Positions 1-7,672 of a stretch of 16,285 nucleotides of DNA are shown here, piece by piece. Below the pieces are notes generated by a model. The model was not told the origin of the DNA, made no database searches, and saw nothing but the letters and a program-made list of their open reading frames with translations. Positions within the stretch are counted from its first letter, which is position 1. Every line of letters starts with the position of its first letter. The stretch is from Aquifex sp. (GTDB taxonomy: Bacteria; Aquificota; Aquificia; Aquificales; Aquificaceae), in the NCBI GenBank assembly GCA_003978875.1, contig QNXQ01000002.1, positions 1 to 16,285 of the forward strand, given 5' to 3'. Both the position numbers and the translations under genes were made by a program.

Positions 1-548
1 TGAATGAGGTTATAGAAACAATAGCAGAAATTGCTTCAAAGGTAAGGAAGGAAGGAATTTTATCTCTCGAAGGAGATATAGAGCTCTATTATCAAAAAGA
101 CCCGCTTCTCGGAGATATGATAAGAATGCTCGTCGACGGAATAGATATTAATGAAATACGCTCTACCGCGGAAACAGCTTTAACCCAAATGGATGAACAA
201 CTTTCAACGGAAGTAGCTGTATGGGAAAAGTTAGCGGACTTATTTCCCGCATTCGGTATGATTGGAACACTCATAGGACTCATTCAAATGCTCAGGAACT
301 TGAATGACCCTTCAGCTTTGGGTCCCGGTATGGCAGTTGCATTGATAACTACTTTATACGGAGCTATTTTGGCAAACGCATTTGCTATGCCTGTGGCTAA
401 TAAACTCAAGAAGGTTAAAGATACGGAAATACTTATAAAAACAATTTACATAGAGGCTATAGAAAAAATCCAGAAGGGAGAAAACCCGAATGTCATCAAG
501 CAAGAAGTTGCGATTATGCTCGGAGTAGAACTTCCAGAAGAGGTATAA
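1..548 (+). CDS. motA: Flagellar motor stator protein MotA (3' part)
   Basis: MotA forms, with MotB, the ion-conducting stator of the flagellar motor in the inner membrane. The frame is open from base 3, so the gene starts left of the window and only about the last 181 residues are present. Near the left edge is the cytoplasmic-loop segment VRKEGILSLE, whose Arg and Glu match the loop charges that contact FliG in E. coli MotA. Two hydrophobic helices follow: one starting with LFPAFGMIGT (about bases 240-300), holding the conserved proline of TM3, and one around bases 330-400 (ALITTLYGAILANAFAMP), holding the TM4 proline. The tail is charged and cytoplasmic. The stop lies 3 nt before motB1, so the genes are surely co-transcribed. 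The family call is firm; the first half cannot be seen. Confidence 0.95.
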   Translation, partial: NEVIETIAEIASKVRKEGILSLEGDIELYYQKDPLLGDMIRMLVDGIDINEIRSTAETALTQMDEQLSTEVAVWEKLADLFPAFGMIGTLIGLIQMLRNLNDPSALGPGMAVALITTLYGAILANAFAMPVANKLKKVKDTEILIKTIYIEAIEKIQKGENPNVIKQEVAIMLGVELPEEV

Positions 549-551
549 GCT

Positions 552-1259
552 ATGGCCTTCAAAAAGAAAGAAGAGTGTCCCAAGCCACCTGCATGGCTCA
601 CAAGCTTCGGAGACCTTATGTCCCTGCTTCTTACATTCTTCATACTTTTGTACTCAATGAGCATAATATCCTTAGAAAAGTTTTATCAAGTTCTTAAAGG
701 CATAGTATCGGCTTTCGGAGCCCAATCGGTAGTTTTTGAACAGGGAAAGCTACCCGAAGGAAGAAGAATAGATATCCCTATGGAAAATTTTTATATAAGG
801 AAAGTAAAGTATAAAGAGCTAAAGAAAGCAGCTCAGGAAATTAAGGCTGAACTTTCGAAATACGGTATATGGAGTGACTACGCGGTAGTTGGTGAATGTT
901 TAAGGATAAGAGTAAACACGGATAAATTCTTCCCTCCAGGAGAGGCTCGACTCTATCCGGAAGCAAGACGTTTAGTTCTGGATATGTGTAAAAAACTATC
1001 CACTCTTTCTTTGCCTATAGATATTGAAGGACATACCGATAACAGACCTATATCCACTCCTATTTTTCCAAGCAACTGGGAACTTTCAGTTGCAAGAGCG
1101 ATTAGCGTAATTAGAGTTTTTGTAAATCAATGCGGTTATCCTCAGGATAAATTAACAGCCGTTGGCTTCGCCGATACAAAACCCATAGCGGATAACAATA
1201 CTCCTCTGGGAAGACAAAAAAACAGAAGAGTGGAGTTCTGTATAAAGCTTATACCGTGA
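552..1259 (+). CDS. motB: Flagellar motor protein MotB, first copy (MotB1)
   Basis: This is the stator subunit that carries the ion-binding site and anchors the complex to peptidoglycan. The 235 residues show a short basic N-terminus, one membrane helix (about 19-37, SFGDLMSLLLTFFILLYSMS) with the essential ion-binding Asp at position 21, a plug/linker, and a C-terminal OmpA-like domain (about 110-232). The OmpA domain has the complete signature: GHTDNRP at 160-166 (Asp163), LSVARA with Arg182, and NRRVE at 224-228. The ATG at 552 is preceded by GAGGT at 540-544 (7-nt spacing), 3 nt after motA. The first 37 residues differ from the next gene at only two positions. Published work on Aquifex aeolicus, as I recall it, describes one MotA with two MotB proteins and a sodium-driven motor. 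Confidence 0.95.
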   Translation: MAFKKKEECPKPPAWLTSFGDLMSLLLTFFILLYSMSIISLEKFYQVLKGIVSAFGAQSVVFEQGKLPEGRRIDIPMENFYIRKVKYKELKKAAQEIKAELSKYGIWSDYAVVGECLRIRVNTDKFFPPGEARLYPEARRLVLDMCKKLSTLSLPIDIEGHTDNRPISTPIFPSNWELSVARAISVIRVFVNQCGYPQDKLTAVGFADTKPIADNNTPLGRQKNRRVEFCIKLIP

Positions 1260-1268
1260 GGGAAAGAT

Positions 1269-1946
1269 ATGGCTTTTAAGAAAAAAGAAGAGTGTCCAAA
1301 GCCGCCTGCATGGCTTACAAGTTTTTCAGACTTGATGTCTCTGCTTCTTACATTCTTTATTCTCCTATACGCTATGAGTACCTTAGAAATTCCAGCTCTG
1401 GAAAAGTTCCTATCTTACTTTAGGAAAAATCCGGAATTTCATCCCGAAAGAACCTCAATAATTCAACAAATTAATCATCCGAAAGATTATGCGGTGAAAA
1501 TAAAGAAGAGGATTAGTAAAGTCCTTCCACCTTGGGCGTATCAAATAGTTGTTTCAGAAGAATACGTAAAACTAAGGCTTTTCGACAGAATATTTTTCCA
1601 AAATGGTGATTTTAGACTTACCAATAAGGGAATAAAAACCCTGGAGGAAATAGCTCCCCTATTAATATCACTTGAGGATAAAATCTCAAATGTAAGAATA
1701 GAAGGACATGTAAGTCCGACAGTCGATGTTAAGAGCTCTATAGTAAAGGATAAATGGGAACTTTCAGGGAGAAGAGCTACTGAAGTGTTGAGGTATCTTG
1801 AAAAAAGAGGAGTAAAACATAACAAGCTTGTAGCTGTAGCTTACGGAGACACAAGACCATTATACAGGTGGAGGCAAAGCATCTTGGTTGAAAGAAATAA
1901 CAGAGTAGAAATAGTGATTTACTTCAAAAGAGAGAAAAAGAAATAA
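1269..1946 (+). CDS. motB: Flagellar motor protein MotB, second copy (MotB2)
   Basis: A second MotB of 225 residues directly follows the first. The N-terminal helix is almost the same (SFSDLMSLLLTFFILLYAMS, Asp21), but the periplasmic part has diverged strongly. The OmpA-like domain is recognisable from KWELSGRRA (about 162-170, Arg169 aligning with Arg182 of MotB1) and NNRVEIV at 210-216. However, GHTD is replaced by GHVS (146-149), so the aspartate that normally helps bind peptidoglycan diaminopimelate is missing at its usual place. The ATG at 1269 is preceded by GAGGG at 1258-1262, overlapping the motB1 stop. It presumably competes with MotB1 for the single MotA. It could work as an alternative stator, a weakly anchored one, or bind the wall differently. 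Confidence 0.92.
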   Translation: MAFKKKEECPKPPAWLTSFSDLMSLLLTFFILLYAMSTLEIPALEKFLSYFRKNPEFHPERTSIIQQINHPKDYAVKIKKRISKVLPPWAYQIVVSEEYVKLRLFDRIFFQNGDFRLTNKGIKTLEEIAPLLISLEDKISNVRIEGHVSPTVDVKSSIVKDKWELSGRRATEVLRYLEKRGVKHNKLVAVAYGDTRPLYRWRQSILVERNNRVEIVIYFKREKKK

Positions 1947-1953
1947 TAAAAAA

Positions 1954-4428
1954 ATGGAATTCCTTAAAGATTTCGGAAAGACAGCTCTGATTCATAAGGG
2001 TTCCCGAATTTCCTATTCTGAACTTATTGAAAATGTAAAATCTTACGCAACGTTAATAGACATCCTTCCCGATGAAAGAGTTGCGATAATTTCCGAAAAC
2101 CGTCCGGAGTGGATTTACGCCTTTTTCGGAATCTGGAAAAGAGGTGGTATAGTTGTCCCGATAGACTTCATGTCTACTTCTGAAGAAATCAAATACATCC
2201 TTGAAGACAGTTCCCCCCGTATAATTTTTTGTTCGGATACTACTTTCGAAAATGTCAAGAAAGCTACAGAAGGATTAGACGTTGAGGTTATTAATTTTGA
2301 CCGAATAGTTCTCCCGGCTCCTTGGGAAGGAAAGATTTCAAGAGATGAGGAAGATATAGCCATACTTCCCTACACTTCGGGAACTACCGGGAATCCAAAA
2401 GGCGTTATGCTTACGTATAAAAATATTATTTCAAATATAGAAGGCGTAGCTCGTGTAGGCATTGCAGACGAAAATGATATAACTTTGGCGATTCTTCCCT
2501 TTCATCATATGTATCCCCTAATGACTACCTTGTTATTACCTCTATATCTCGGTGCAACGATAGTATTTCTCGATAAATTGACTCCGGAAGACATACTCGA
2601 TAAGTTCCAGAAATACCGCATCACAATTCTGATAGGAGTTCCGAGACTGTATCAACTTTTCCATAGAAGAATAATGGAACAAATAGAAAAAAAGAAAATC
2701 GCAAAAATCCTTTTTAAACTTATGGAAAAAGTAGAAAATCAAAAACTGCGAAGGAAAGTTTTCAGCAAAGTTCACGAAGTATTTGGAGGAAATATAAAAT
2801 ACATGGTAAGCGGAGGAGCAAAACTTCCGTTAGAAGTAGCCAAGGATTTTACAACTCTCGGTTTTACCGTAATAGAGGGCTACGGACTTACGGAAACGTC
2901 TCCGATTATTTCGTTCAATCCTCCCGATAGAATAAAGCTGGGCTCTGTCGGTATTCCCATAGAAGGAATTCAGGTAATGACCACAGATGAAGGAGAGATA
3001 GTGGTAAGAGGAGACAACGTTATGAAAGGCTATTGGAAAAAACCTTCGGAAACGGAAAAGGTAATAATAGACGGATGGTTTTACACAGGTGATTTAGGGT
3101 ATATAGACGAAGAAGGTTATATATTTATAACCGGAAGGAAAAAGGAAATAATTGTTCTCGGAAGCGGTAAAAACATCTTTCCGGAAGAAATAGAAAACAA
3201 GATTTTAGAAAAAGCTCCCTTTATAAAGGAAGTAGGAGTGTTCGAAAGAGGAGGAAAGCTTTACGCCCTCATATATCCTGATTTAGAAAAAGCAAAAAGT
3301 TTAAAAATCACGAATCTTCATGAAACGATAAAGTGGGAGGTAATAGACCAAGTCAACAGAGAACTTCCTGAATGGAAAAGAATTATAGGTTTTAAGATTG
3401 TAGAAACGGAACTCCCGAAAACGAGACTTGGCAAACTAAGGAGATTTTTACTTCCCGAATTATACGAAAAAGCGGATAAGATAAAGGACAGACAAGAGGA
3501 AGAAGACTTTACCGTATTCGAAACGGAAGAAGGTAAAATCATAAAGGATTTTCTGGAAAAACTTACTAAAAAAGATATACATCCTTCTGACCATCTGGAA
3601 ATAGATTTAGGACTTGACTCCCTTGCCAAAGTGGAGCTTTTAGGTTTTCTCGAAACTACATTCGACTTAAGCCTATCAGAAGAAGAACTGGCGGAAAATA
3701 TAGTAGTCAGAGACTTAATTCAGCTGGTAAGAAGCAAAAGAGGTAAAGTCTCCCTGAGGGAAGTTTCTTGGAAAGATATTTTTGAGAAATCACCTGCTTA
3801 CAAGCTTTATAATTTCCCGTTTATATACAACTTTGGTAGAAATTTATTAAAGCTATACTTCAAGCTTTACCACGGGATAGATGTAAGAGGTGTTGAGAAT
3901 CTTCCCGAACCTCCATTTATAATAGCTCCCAATCATCAAAGTTATTTGGATGCCTTTGCTATAGCTTCCGTACTTCCCAAAAATATAGCTGAAAAAACTT
4001 ATTTCCTCGGAGAAGAAAAGTACTTTAAAAAATTTCCGGCTTCACTGTTCGGTAAATTAGCCCATGTAATTACCGTTAACGTAAATAGAGGTTTAAAAGA
4101 ATCTCTGCAGAAAACTGCTTATGCTCTAAAATCTGGAAAAGTTGTGGTTATATTCCCGGAAGGAGCCAGGACAAGAACAGGAGACTTAATGGAATTTAAA
4201 AAGGGTGTTTCAATCCTTTCAAAAGAGCTACAGGTTCCGATAGTGCCGGTTGCCATAGATGGAGCTTATGACGCTTGGTCTATTTACGATAAATTTCCGA
4301 AGCCGAGAAAAATAAAAATCATGTTCGGCAGACCTATAGAGCCGGATGCAAAATCCTACGATGAGATTACAAAGGAACTGCAGGATTGGGTAAAGGATAT
4401 GCTTCTCTTTTTAAGAAAAGAAAAATAA
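1954..4428 (+). CDS. Acyl-AMP ligase / acyl carrier / PlsC acyltransferase fusion
   Basis: This 824-residue enzyme has three domains. Residues 1 to about 515 form an ANL-family adenylation domain: TSGTTGNPKG P-loop at 141-150, GYGLTETSP from 309, YTGDLG from 377 and KTRLGKLRR with the probable catalytic Lys494. Residues about 525-600 form an acyl-carrier domain with LGLDSL, the phosphopantetheine serine being Ser556. Residues about 635-824 form a PlsC-type acyltransferase with NHQSYLD (His661 and Asp666, the HX4D pair) and FPEG at 734-737. The likely reaction is activation of a fatty acid, loading onto the internal carrier, and transfer to a lysophospholipid or glycerol phosphate at the membrane. 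It resembles E. coli Aas with the order of domains reversed. It lies 7 nt after motB2, without a clear Shine-Dalgarno. The true acceptor is unknown. Confidence 0.88.
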   Translation: MEFLKDFGKTALIHKGSRISYSELIENVKSYATLIDILPDERVAIISENRPEWIYAFFGIWKRGGIVVPIDFMSTSEEIKYILEDSSPRIIFCSDTTFENVKKATEGLDVEVINFDRIVLPAPWEGKISRDEEDIAILPYTSGTTGNPKGVMLTYKNIISNIEGVARVGIADENDITLAILPFHHMYPLMTTLLLPLYLGATIVFLDKLTPEDILDKFQKYRITILIGVPRLYQLFHRRIMEQIEKKKIAKILFKLMEKVENQKLRRKVFSKVHEVFGGNIKYMVSGGAKLPLEVAKDFTTLGFTVIEGYGLTETSPIISFNPPDRIKLGSVGIPIEGIQVMTTDEGEIVVRGDNVMKGYWKKPSETEKVIIDGWFYTGDLGYIDEEGYIFITGRKKEIIVLGSGKNIFPEEIENKILEKAPFIKEVGVFERGGKLYALIYPDLEKAKSLKITNLHETIKWEVIDQVNRELPEWKRIIGFKIVETELPKTRLGKLRRFLLPELYEKADKIKDRQEEEDFTVFETEEGKIIKDFLEKLTKKDIHPSDHLEIDLGLDSLAKVELLGFLETTFDLSLSEEELAENIVVRDLIQLVRSKRGKVSLREVSWKDIFEKSPAYKLYNFPFIYNFGRNLLKLYFKLYHGIDVRGVENLPEPPFIIAPNHQSYLDAFAIASVLPKNIAEKTYFLGEEKYFKKFPASLFGKLAHVITVNVNRGLKESLQKTAYALKSGKVVVIFPEGARTRTGDLMEFKKGVSILSKELQVPIVPVAIDGAYDAWSIYDKFPKPRKIKIMFGRPIEPDAKSYDEITKELQDWVKDMLLFLRKEK

Positions 4429-4443
4429 AGGAGAAGGGAAAGA

Positions 4444-6339
4444 TTAATCAACAGGTTTAGCTTCTACTTCTCCGTCACCTTCTTGGTCCTTCTTATCTCC
4501 ACCTGTAGATTTTCCTACTTCACCGTACAAGGTAGTTCCCAATTTTGAAGATACCTGTAGAACTCTATCTGTAACCCTTCTTACTTGCTCTATATCCGTT
4601 GCGGTTTCTATCGTCTTCTTAGCTTCCTCTATTGCTTTCTCAGCTTCCTGCTTTATGTCCGCAGGTATCTTATCTCCGGCTTCTTTTATTGTTTTTTCAA
4701 GCTGATAAACTAAGTGGTCAAGCTGGTTCTTAGCTTCTATGAGTTCTTTTTTCTTCCTATCTTCTTCAGCATGTTCTTCAGCTTCTTTGATAATCTTTTC
4801 AATTTCCTCAGGTGTGAGTCCCGAAGAAATTTCTACCCTTACGGATTGCTCTTTTCCTGTTCCTAAATCTTTAGCGGTAACGTGAAGTATACCGTCAGCG
4901 TCTATGTCAAAACAAACTTCTATCTTGGGCACACCTCTGGGTGCCGGCGGTATACCTGTCAAGTAAAACTTAGCAAGGGATTTATTATCCTTTGCAAGGG
5001 GTCTTTCTCCTTGTAGAACGTGGATTTCAACCTCAGTTTGGTAGTCATGAGCTGTAGTGAATACTTCACATTTTCTTACGGGTATGGGAGTATTTCTCGG
5101 AATAAGAACCGTCATAACTCCGCCGTAGGTTTCTACTCCCAGAGATAGCGGTGTTACGTCTACCAAGACTATTTCCTTAACTTCTCCGGCGAGAACTCCG
5201 GCCTGAATAGCAGCACCCATAGCTACAACTTCGTCCGGATTAAGGCCTTTGTGGGGTTCCTTTCCGAAAAATTCCTTAATCCTTTGTTGAACGAGAGGAA
5301 TTCTGGTTGAACCACCCACCAATACAATTTCATCTATATCTGAAGGTTTAAGTTTTGCATCTTCAAGAGCCTGTTTTACTATTTCTATTGTCCTGTCAAT
5401 GAGGTCTTTTATCATTTCCTCGAGTCTTGCCCTTGTGAGTTTCTTTTGTAAGTGGAGGGGTTGGTTGGTATTTGGGTCTATAGTTATGAAGGGCAGATTA
5501 ATTTCGGTTTCCATCTTAAAGGAGAGTTCTTTCTTTGCCTGTTCCGCAGCTTCCTTTAACCTTTGAAGTGCAGTTCTATCCTGTCTTAAATCTATTCCAT
5601 GCTCTTTCTTGAACTCTTCAATTAACCAATCCATTATCCTTTCATCTATATTTGCTCCACCTAAGTGGGTATCTCCCGAAGTAGCTTTTACTTCGATAAC
5701 TCCATCACCTCCCTCCAGAATTGATACGTCAAAGGTTCCTCCACCGAAATCGTATACGAGTATCTTTACGTTTTCCTTCTTGTGAAGACCATAGGCCATT
5801 GCCGCAGCTGTTGGCTCGTTTAATATTCTTACAACTTCCAATCCGGCTATTTTTCCTGCATCCTTGGTAGCCTGTCTTTGTCTTTCATTGAAGTATGCGG
5901 GGACGGTAATTACAGCCTTTTTAACAGGTTCTCCCAGGAAAGCTTCTGCTGCTTCCTTAAGTTTTCTTAAAACGTGAGCTCCTACTTCTTCGGGTCTTAC
6001 TAATTTTCCGGCGTTCGGTATATCAAAAACCGCATCACCTTTTTCATCGGCAACAACTTTGTAAGAAACCCTTTTAGCTTCATCTTTTACCTCATCAAAC
6101 TTTCTTCCGATAAATCTCTTACTTTCGTAAACGGTATTTTCCGGATCTAATACCGCTCTTCTTTTGGCGGGGTCTCCTACCAGAATTTCTTTTTCTTTGG
6201 TCCACGAAACTACCGAGGGTGTTAATCTTGAGCCTTCCTGATTTTGAATTACTACAGCTTCGTCTCCCATCATTACGGAAACAACGGAGTTAGTCGTTCC
6301 GAGGTCTATACCAATTATCTTTTCTTTTTTTTCGGCCAT
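4444..6339 (-). CDS. dnaK: Chaperone protein DnaK (Hsp70)
   Basis: DnaK is the ATP-dependent Hsp70 chaperone that binds unfolded proteins in the cytoplasm. The 631 residues match a full-length bacterial DnaK. The nucleotide-binding domain shows phosphate loop 1 (GIDLGTTNS, 10-18), the connect segment VITVPAYFN (143-151) and phosphate loop 2 (DFGGGTFDVS, 197-206). Next come the VGGSTR adenosine motif, the TPLSLG start of the substrate-binding domain, and a charged helical lid. The last residues (GEVEAKPVD) lack the usual EEVKK-type ending. The ATG has a strong Shine-Dalgarno (AGGAGGT on the minus strand, bases 6346-6352, 6-nt spacing). dnaJ and grpE are not adjacent, so the gene stands alone. 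It converges with the acyltransferase fusion gene across only 15 bp, where I see no convincing terminator. Confidence 0.98.
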   Translation of the reverse strand: MAEKKEKIIGIDLGTTNSVVSVMMGDEAVVIQNQEGSRLTPSVVSWTKEKEILVGDPAKRRAVLDPENTVYESKRFIGRKFDEVKDEAKRVSYKVVADEKGDAVFDIPNAGKLVRPEEVGAHVLRKLKEAAEAFLGEPVKKAVITVPAYFNERQRQATKDAGKIAGLEVVRILNEPTAAAMAYGLHKKENVKILVYDFGGGTFDVSILEGGDGVIEVKATSGDTHLGGANIDERIMDWLIEEFKKEHGIDLRQDRTALQRLKEAAEQAKKELSFKMETEINLPFITIDPNTNQPLHLQKKLTRARLEEMIKDLIDRTIEIVKQALEDAKLKPSDIDEIVLVGGSTRIPLVQQRIKEFFGKEPHKGLNPDEVVAMGAAIQAGVLAGEVKEIVLVDVTPLSLGVETYGGVMTVLIPRNTPIPVRKCEVFTTAHDYQTEVEIHVLQGERPLAKDNKSLAKFYLTGIPPAPRGVPKIEVCFDIDADGILHVTAKDLGTGKEQSVRVEISSGLTPEEIEKIIKEAEEHAEEDRKKKELIEAKNQLDHLVYQLEKTIKEAGDKIPADIKQEAEKAIEEAKKTIETATDIEQVRRVTDRVLQVSSKLGTTLYGEVGKSTGGDKKDQEGDGEVEAKPVD

Positions 6340-6345
6340 TGCACC

Positions 6346-6352
6346 ACCTCCT
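6346..6352 (-). promoter_or_regulatory. Ribosome binding site of dnaK
   Basis: AGGAGGT on the minus strand, 6 nt before the ATG, is the strongest Shine-Dalgarno in the window. It confirms the chosen dnaK start. Confidence 0.8.
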
Positions 6353-6366
6353 ATTTTCTACACTTT

Positions 6367-6395
6367 ATTATAAAAATTTAGTGGACTTATGTCAA
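6367..6395 (-). promoter_or_regulatory. Sigma70-type promoter of dnaK
   Basis: On the minus strand, TTGACA (6390-6395) and TATAAT (6367-6372) are both exact consensus and separated by 17 bases. Transcription would start near 6360, giving a leader of about 20 nt that carries the AGGAGGT ribosome site. I see no CIRCE repeat and no obvious heat-shock sigma32-like promoter, so expression looks constitutive and strong. Confidence 0.85.
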
Positions 6396-6440
6396 GTTAT
6401 TTAATTTTAGCATTATTAAGGCTGGATAAAGAAAATAAAA

Positions 6441-6456
6441 TATAAAATTTATTTTT
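6441..6456 (+). promoter_or_regulatory. -10-like element and minimal leader of mtnD
   Basis: TATAAA at 6441-6446 (or TAAAAT at 6443-6448) lies 8-10 nt before the mtnD ATG, with no Shine-Dalgarno between. A start point 7 nt past the hexamer would leave a leader of only 2-4 nt. No good -35 is visible. It drives the operon divergently from dnaK. Confidence 0.5.
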
Positions 6457-7008
6457 ATGAGTAGATTAAGGGTTTATTCAGAAAGCGGAGAATTGTTGGA
6501 AGATATATCATCACCCGAAGAAATAGCTAAAAAGCTTGAAGAGATAGGAGTTCTTTTTGAAAGATGGGTAGCAAATAAACCTCTCGGAGATAATCCCTCA
6601 GACGAAGAAATAATAGAGGCTTATAAACATGAAATAGATAAGTTAATTGATAAATACGGATTCCAGTCTTACGATGTAATCGCCATGACTCCGGACCATC
6701 CCAAAAAGGAGGAACTGAGACAGAAATTCTTAAAAGAACATACCCACAGTGATTTTGAAGTTAGATACTTTGTCTATGGAGATGGAGTGTTTTACCTGCA
6801 TCCCAACGATAAAGTTTACATACTCCATTGCACAGCAGGAGATCTTATAAGTGTACCTCCAAATACCAAACACTGGTTCGACATGGGAGAAAATCCTAAC
6901 TTCAAGTGCATAAGGTTGTTCACTACACCAGAGGGTTGGGTGGCAGAATACACGGGCTCAGATATAGCGGCAAAGTTTCCAAAGTATGAGGAAGTGGTAA
7001 ATGATTAA
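6457..7008 (+). CDS. mtnD: Acireductone dioxygenase (methionine salvage)
   Basis: This 183-residue cupin dioxygenase belongs to the ARD family. ARD oxidises acireductone (1,2-dihydroxy-3-keto-5-methylthiopentene) to 4-methylthio-2-oxobutanoate plus formate (Fe form), or along an off-pathway branch giving CO (Ni form). The metal site is visible as HTHSDFE at 95-101 (His95, His97, Glu101) with the fourth ligand His139 in NTKHWFDMG. The C-terminal PEGWVAEYTGSD segment is typical of the family. It is the first gene of an operon with mtnC, a cupin and mtnB; its last 8 bases overlap mtnC. Which metal is used cannot be told from sequence. The start is the only ATG consistent with the family N-terminus, and it lacks a Shine-Dalgarno. 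Confidence 0.93.
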   Translation: MSRLRVYSESGELLEDISSPEEIAKKLEEIGVLFERWVANKPLGDNPSDEEIIEAYKHEIDKLIDKYGFQSYDVIAMTPDHPKKEELRQKFLKEHTHSDFEVRYFVYGDGVFYLHPNDKVYILHCTAGDLISVPPNTKHWFDMGENPNFKCIRLFTTPEGWVAEYTGSDIAAKFPKYEEVVND

Positions 7009-7672
7009 AGCTATTCTTCTCGATATAGAAGGTACAATAGCTCCTCTTTCCTTTGTAAAAGAGGTAATGTTTCCATATTCTCGAGAAAAGCTTAGAGAGT
7101 TTCTGGAAAAAAACTGGAACAATCCCGAAATAAAGAAAATAATTGAGGAAGCCCAGAAGGAAGTTGGGAGAAATCTGTCATTGGAAAAAGCAGTTAAAGT
7201 ATTTGAGAGATGGATAGAAGAAGATAGAAAAATAACTCCTCTAAAGGAGCTTCAGGGACATATATGGGAAGAGGGATTCAAGAGCGGTCAGCTAAAAGCT
7301 CCTATCTACGAAGATGCTTACAAAAAAATCAAAGAATGGAAAGAGAAGAATATTCCCATCTATATATACTCATCGGGTTCGGTAAAAGCTCAAAAGCTCT
7401 TCTTTACATATTCAACTTACGGAGATATTACCGGTATGTTTTCCGGTTTTTTTGATACAAGAATAGGAAACAAAAAGGATGAAAACTCCTACAAGAAAAT
7501 TTCCCAAGAGATAGGGATAAAACCCGAAGAGATACTATTTATATCGGACAATCCCGACGAGCTCAAAGCTGCAAAATCCGTAGGATTTAAAGTAATCCAG
7601 TCGGTAAGGGAAGGGGTAAAACCTTCTCCTGAATTTAAGCAGATAAAAACTTTTGAGGAGTTGGAAATATGA
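7001..7672 (+). CDS. mtnC: Enolase-phosphatase E1 (methionine salvage)
   Basis: This 223-residue HAD-superfamily enzyme converts 2,3-diketo-5-methylthiopentyl-1-phosphate to acireductone by enolisation and dephosphorylation, feeding MtnD. HAD motif I is LLDIEGT with nucleophile Asp8; the DIEGT form, with Glu for the usual second Asp, is characteristic of this family. Motif II is YIYSSGS (121-127, Ser124/Ser125), the motif III lysine lies in NKKDE near 158, and motif IV is SDNPDE (182-187). The ATG at 7001 sits inside the end of mtnD, with GAGG at 6988-6991 as a ribosome site, so translation is probably coupled. It ends in a 4-base ATGA overlap with the cupin gene. Length and motifs agree with a complete protein. 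Confidence 0.95.
   Translation: MIKAILLDIEGTIAPLSFVKEVMFPYSREKLREFLEKNWNNPEIKKIIEEAQKEVGRNLSLEKAVKVFERWIEEDRKITPLKELQGHIWEEGFKSGQLKAPIYEDAYKKIKEWKEKNIPIYIYSSGSVKAQKLFFTYSTYGDITGMFSGFFDTRIGNKKDENSYKKISQEIGIKPEEILFISDNPDELKAAKSVGFKVIQSVREGVKPSPEFKQIKTFEELEI

Noticed and set aside
4402..4436. Inverted repeat CTTCTC/GAGAAG near the fusion gene end as a terminator
   Set aside because: Only 6 bp with a 23-nt loop and no T-run on the plus strand; likely chance.
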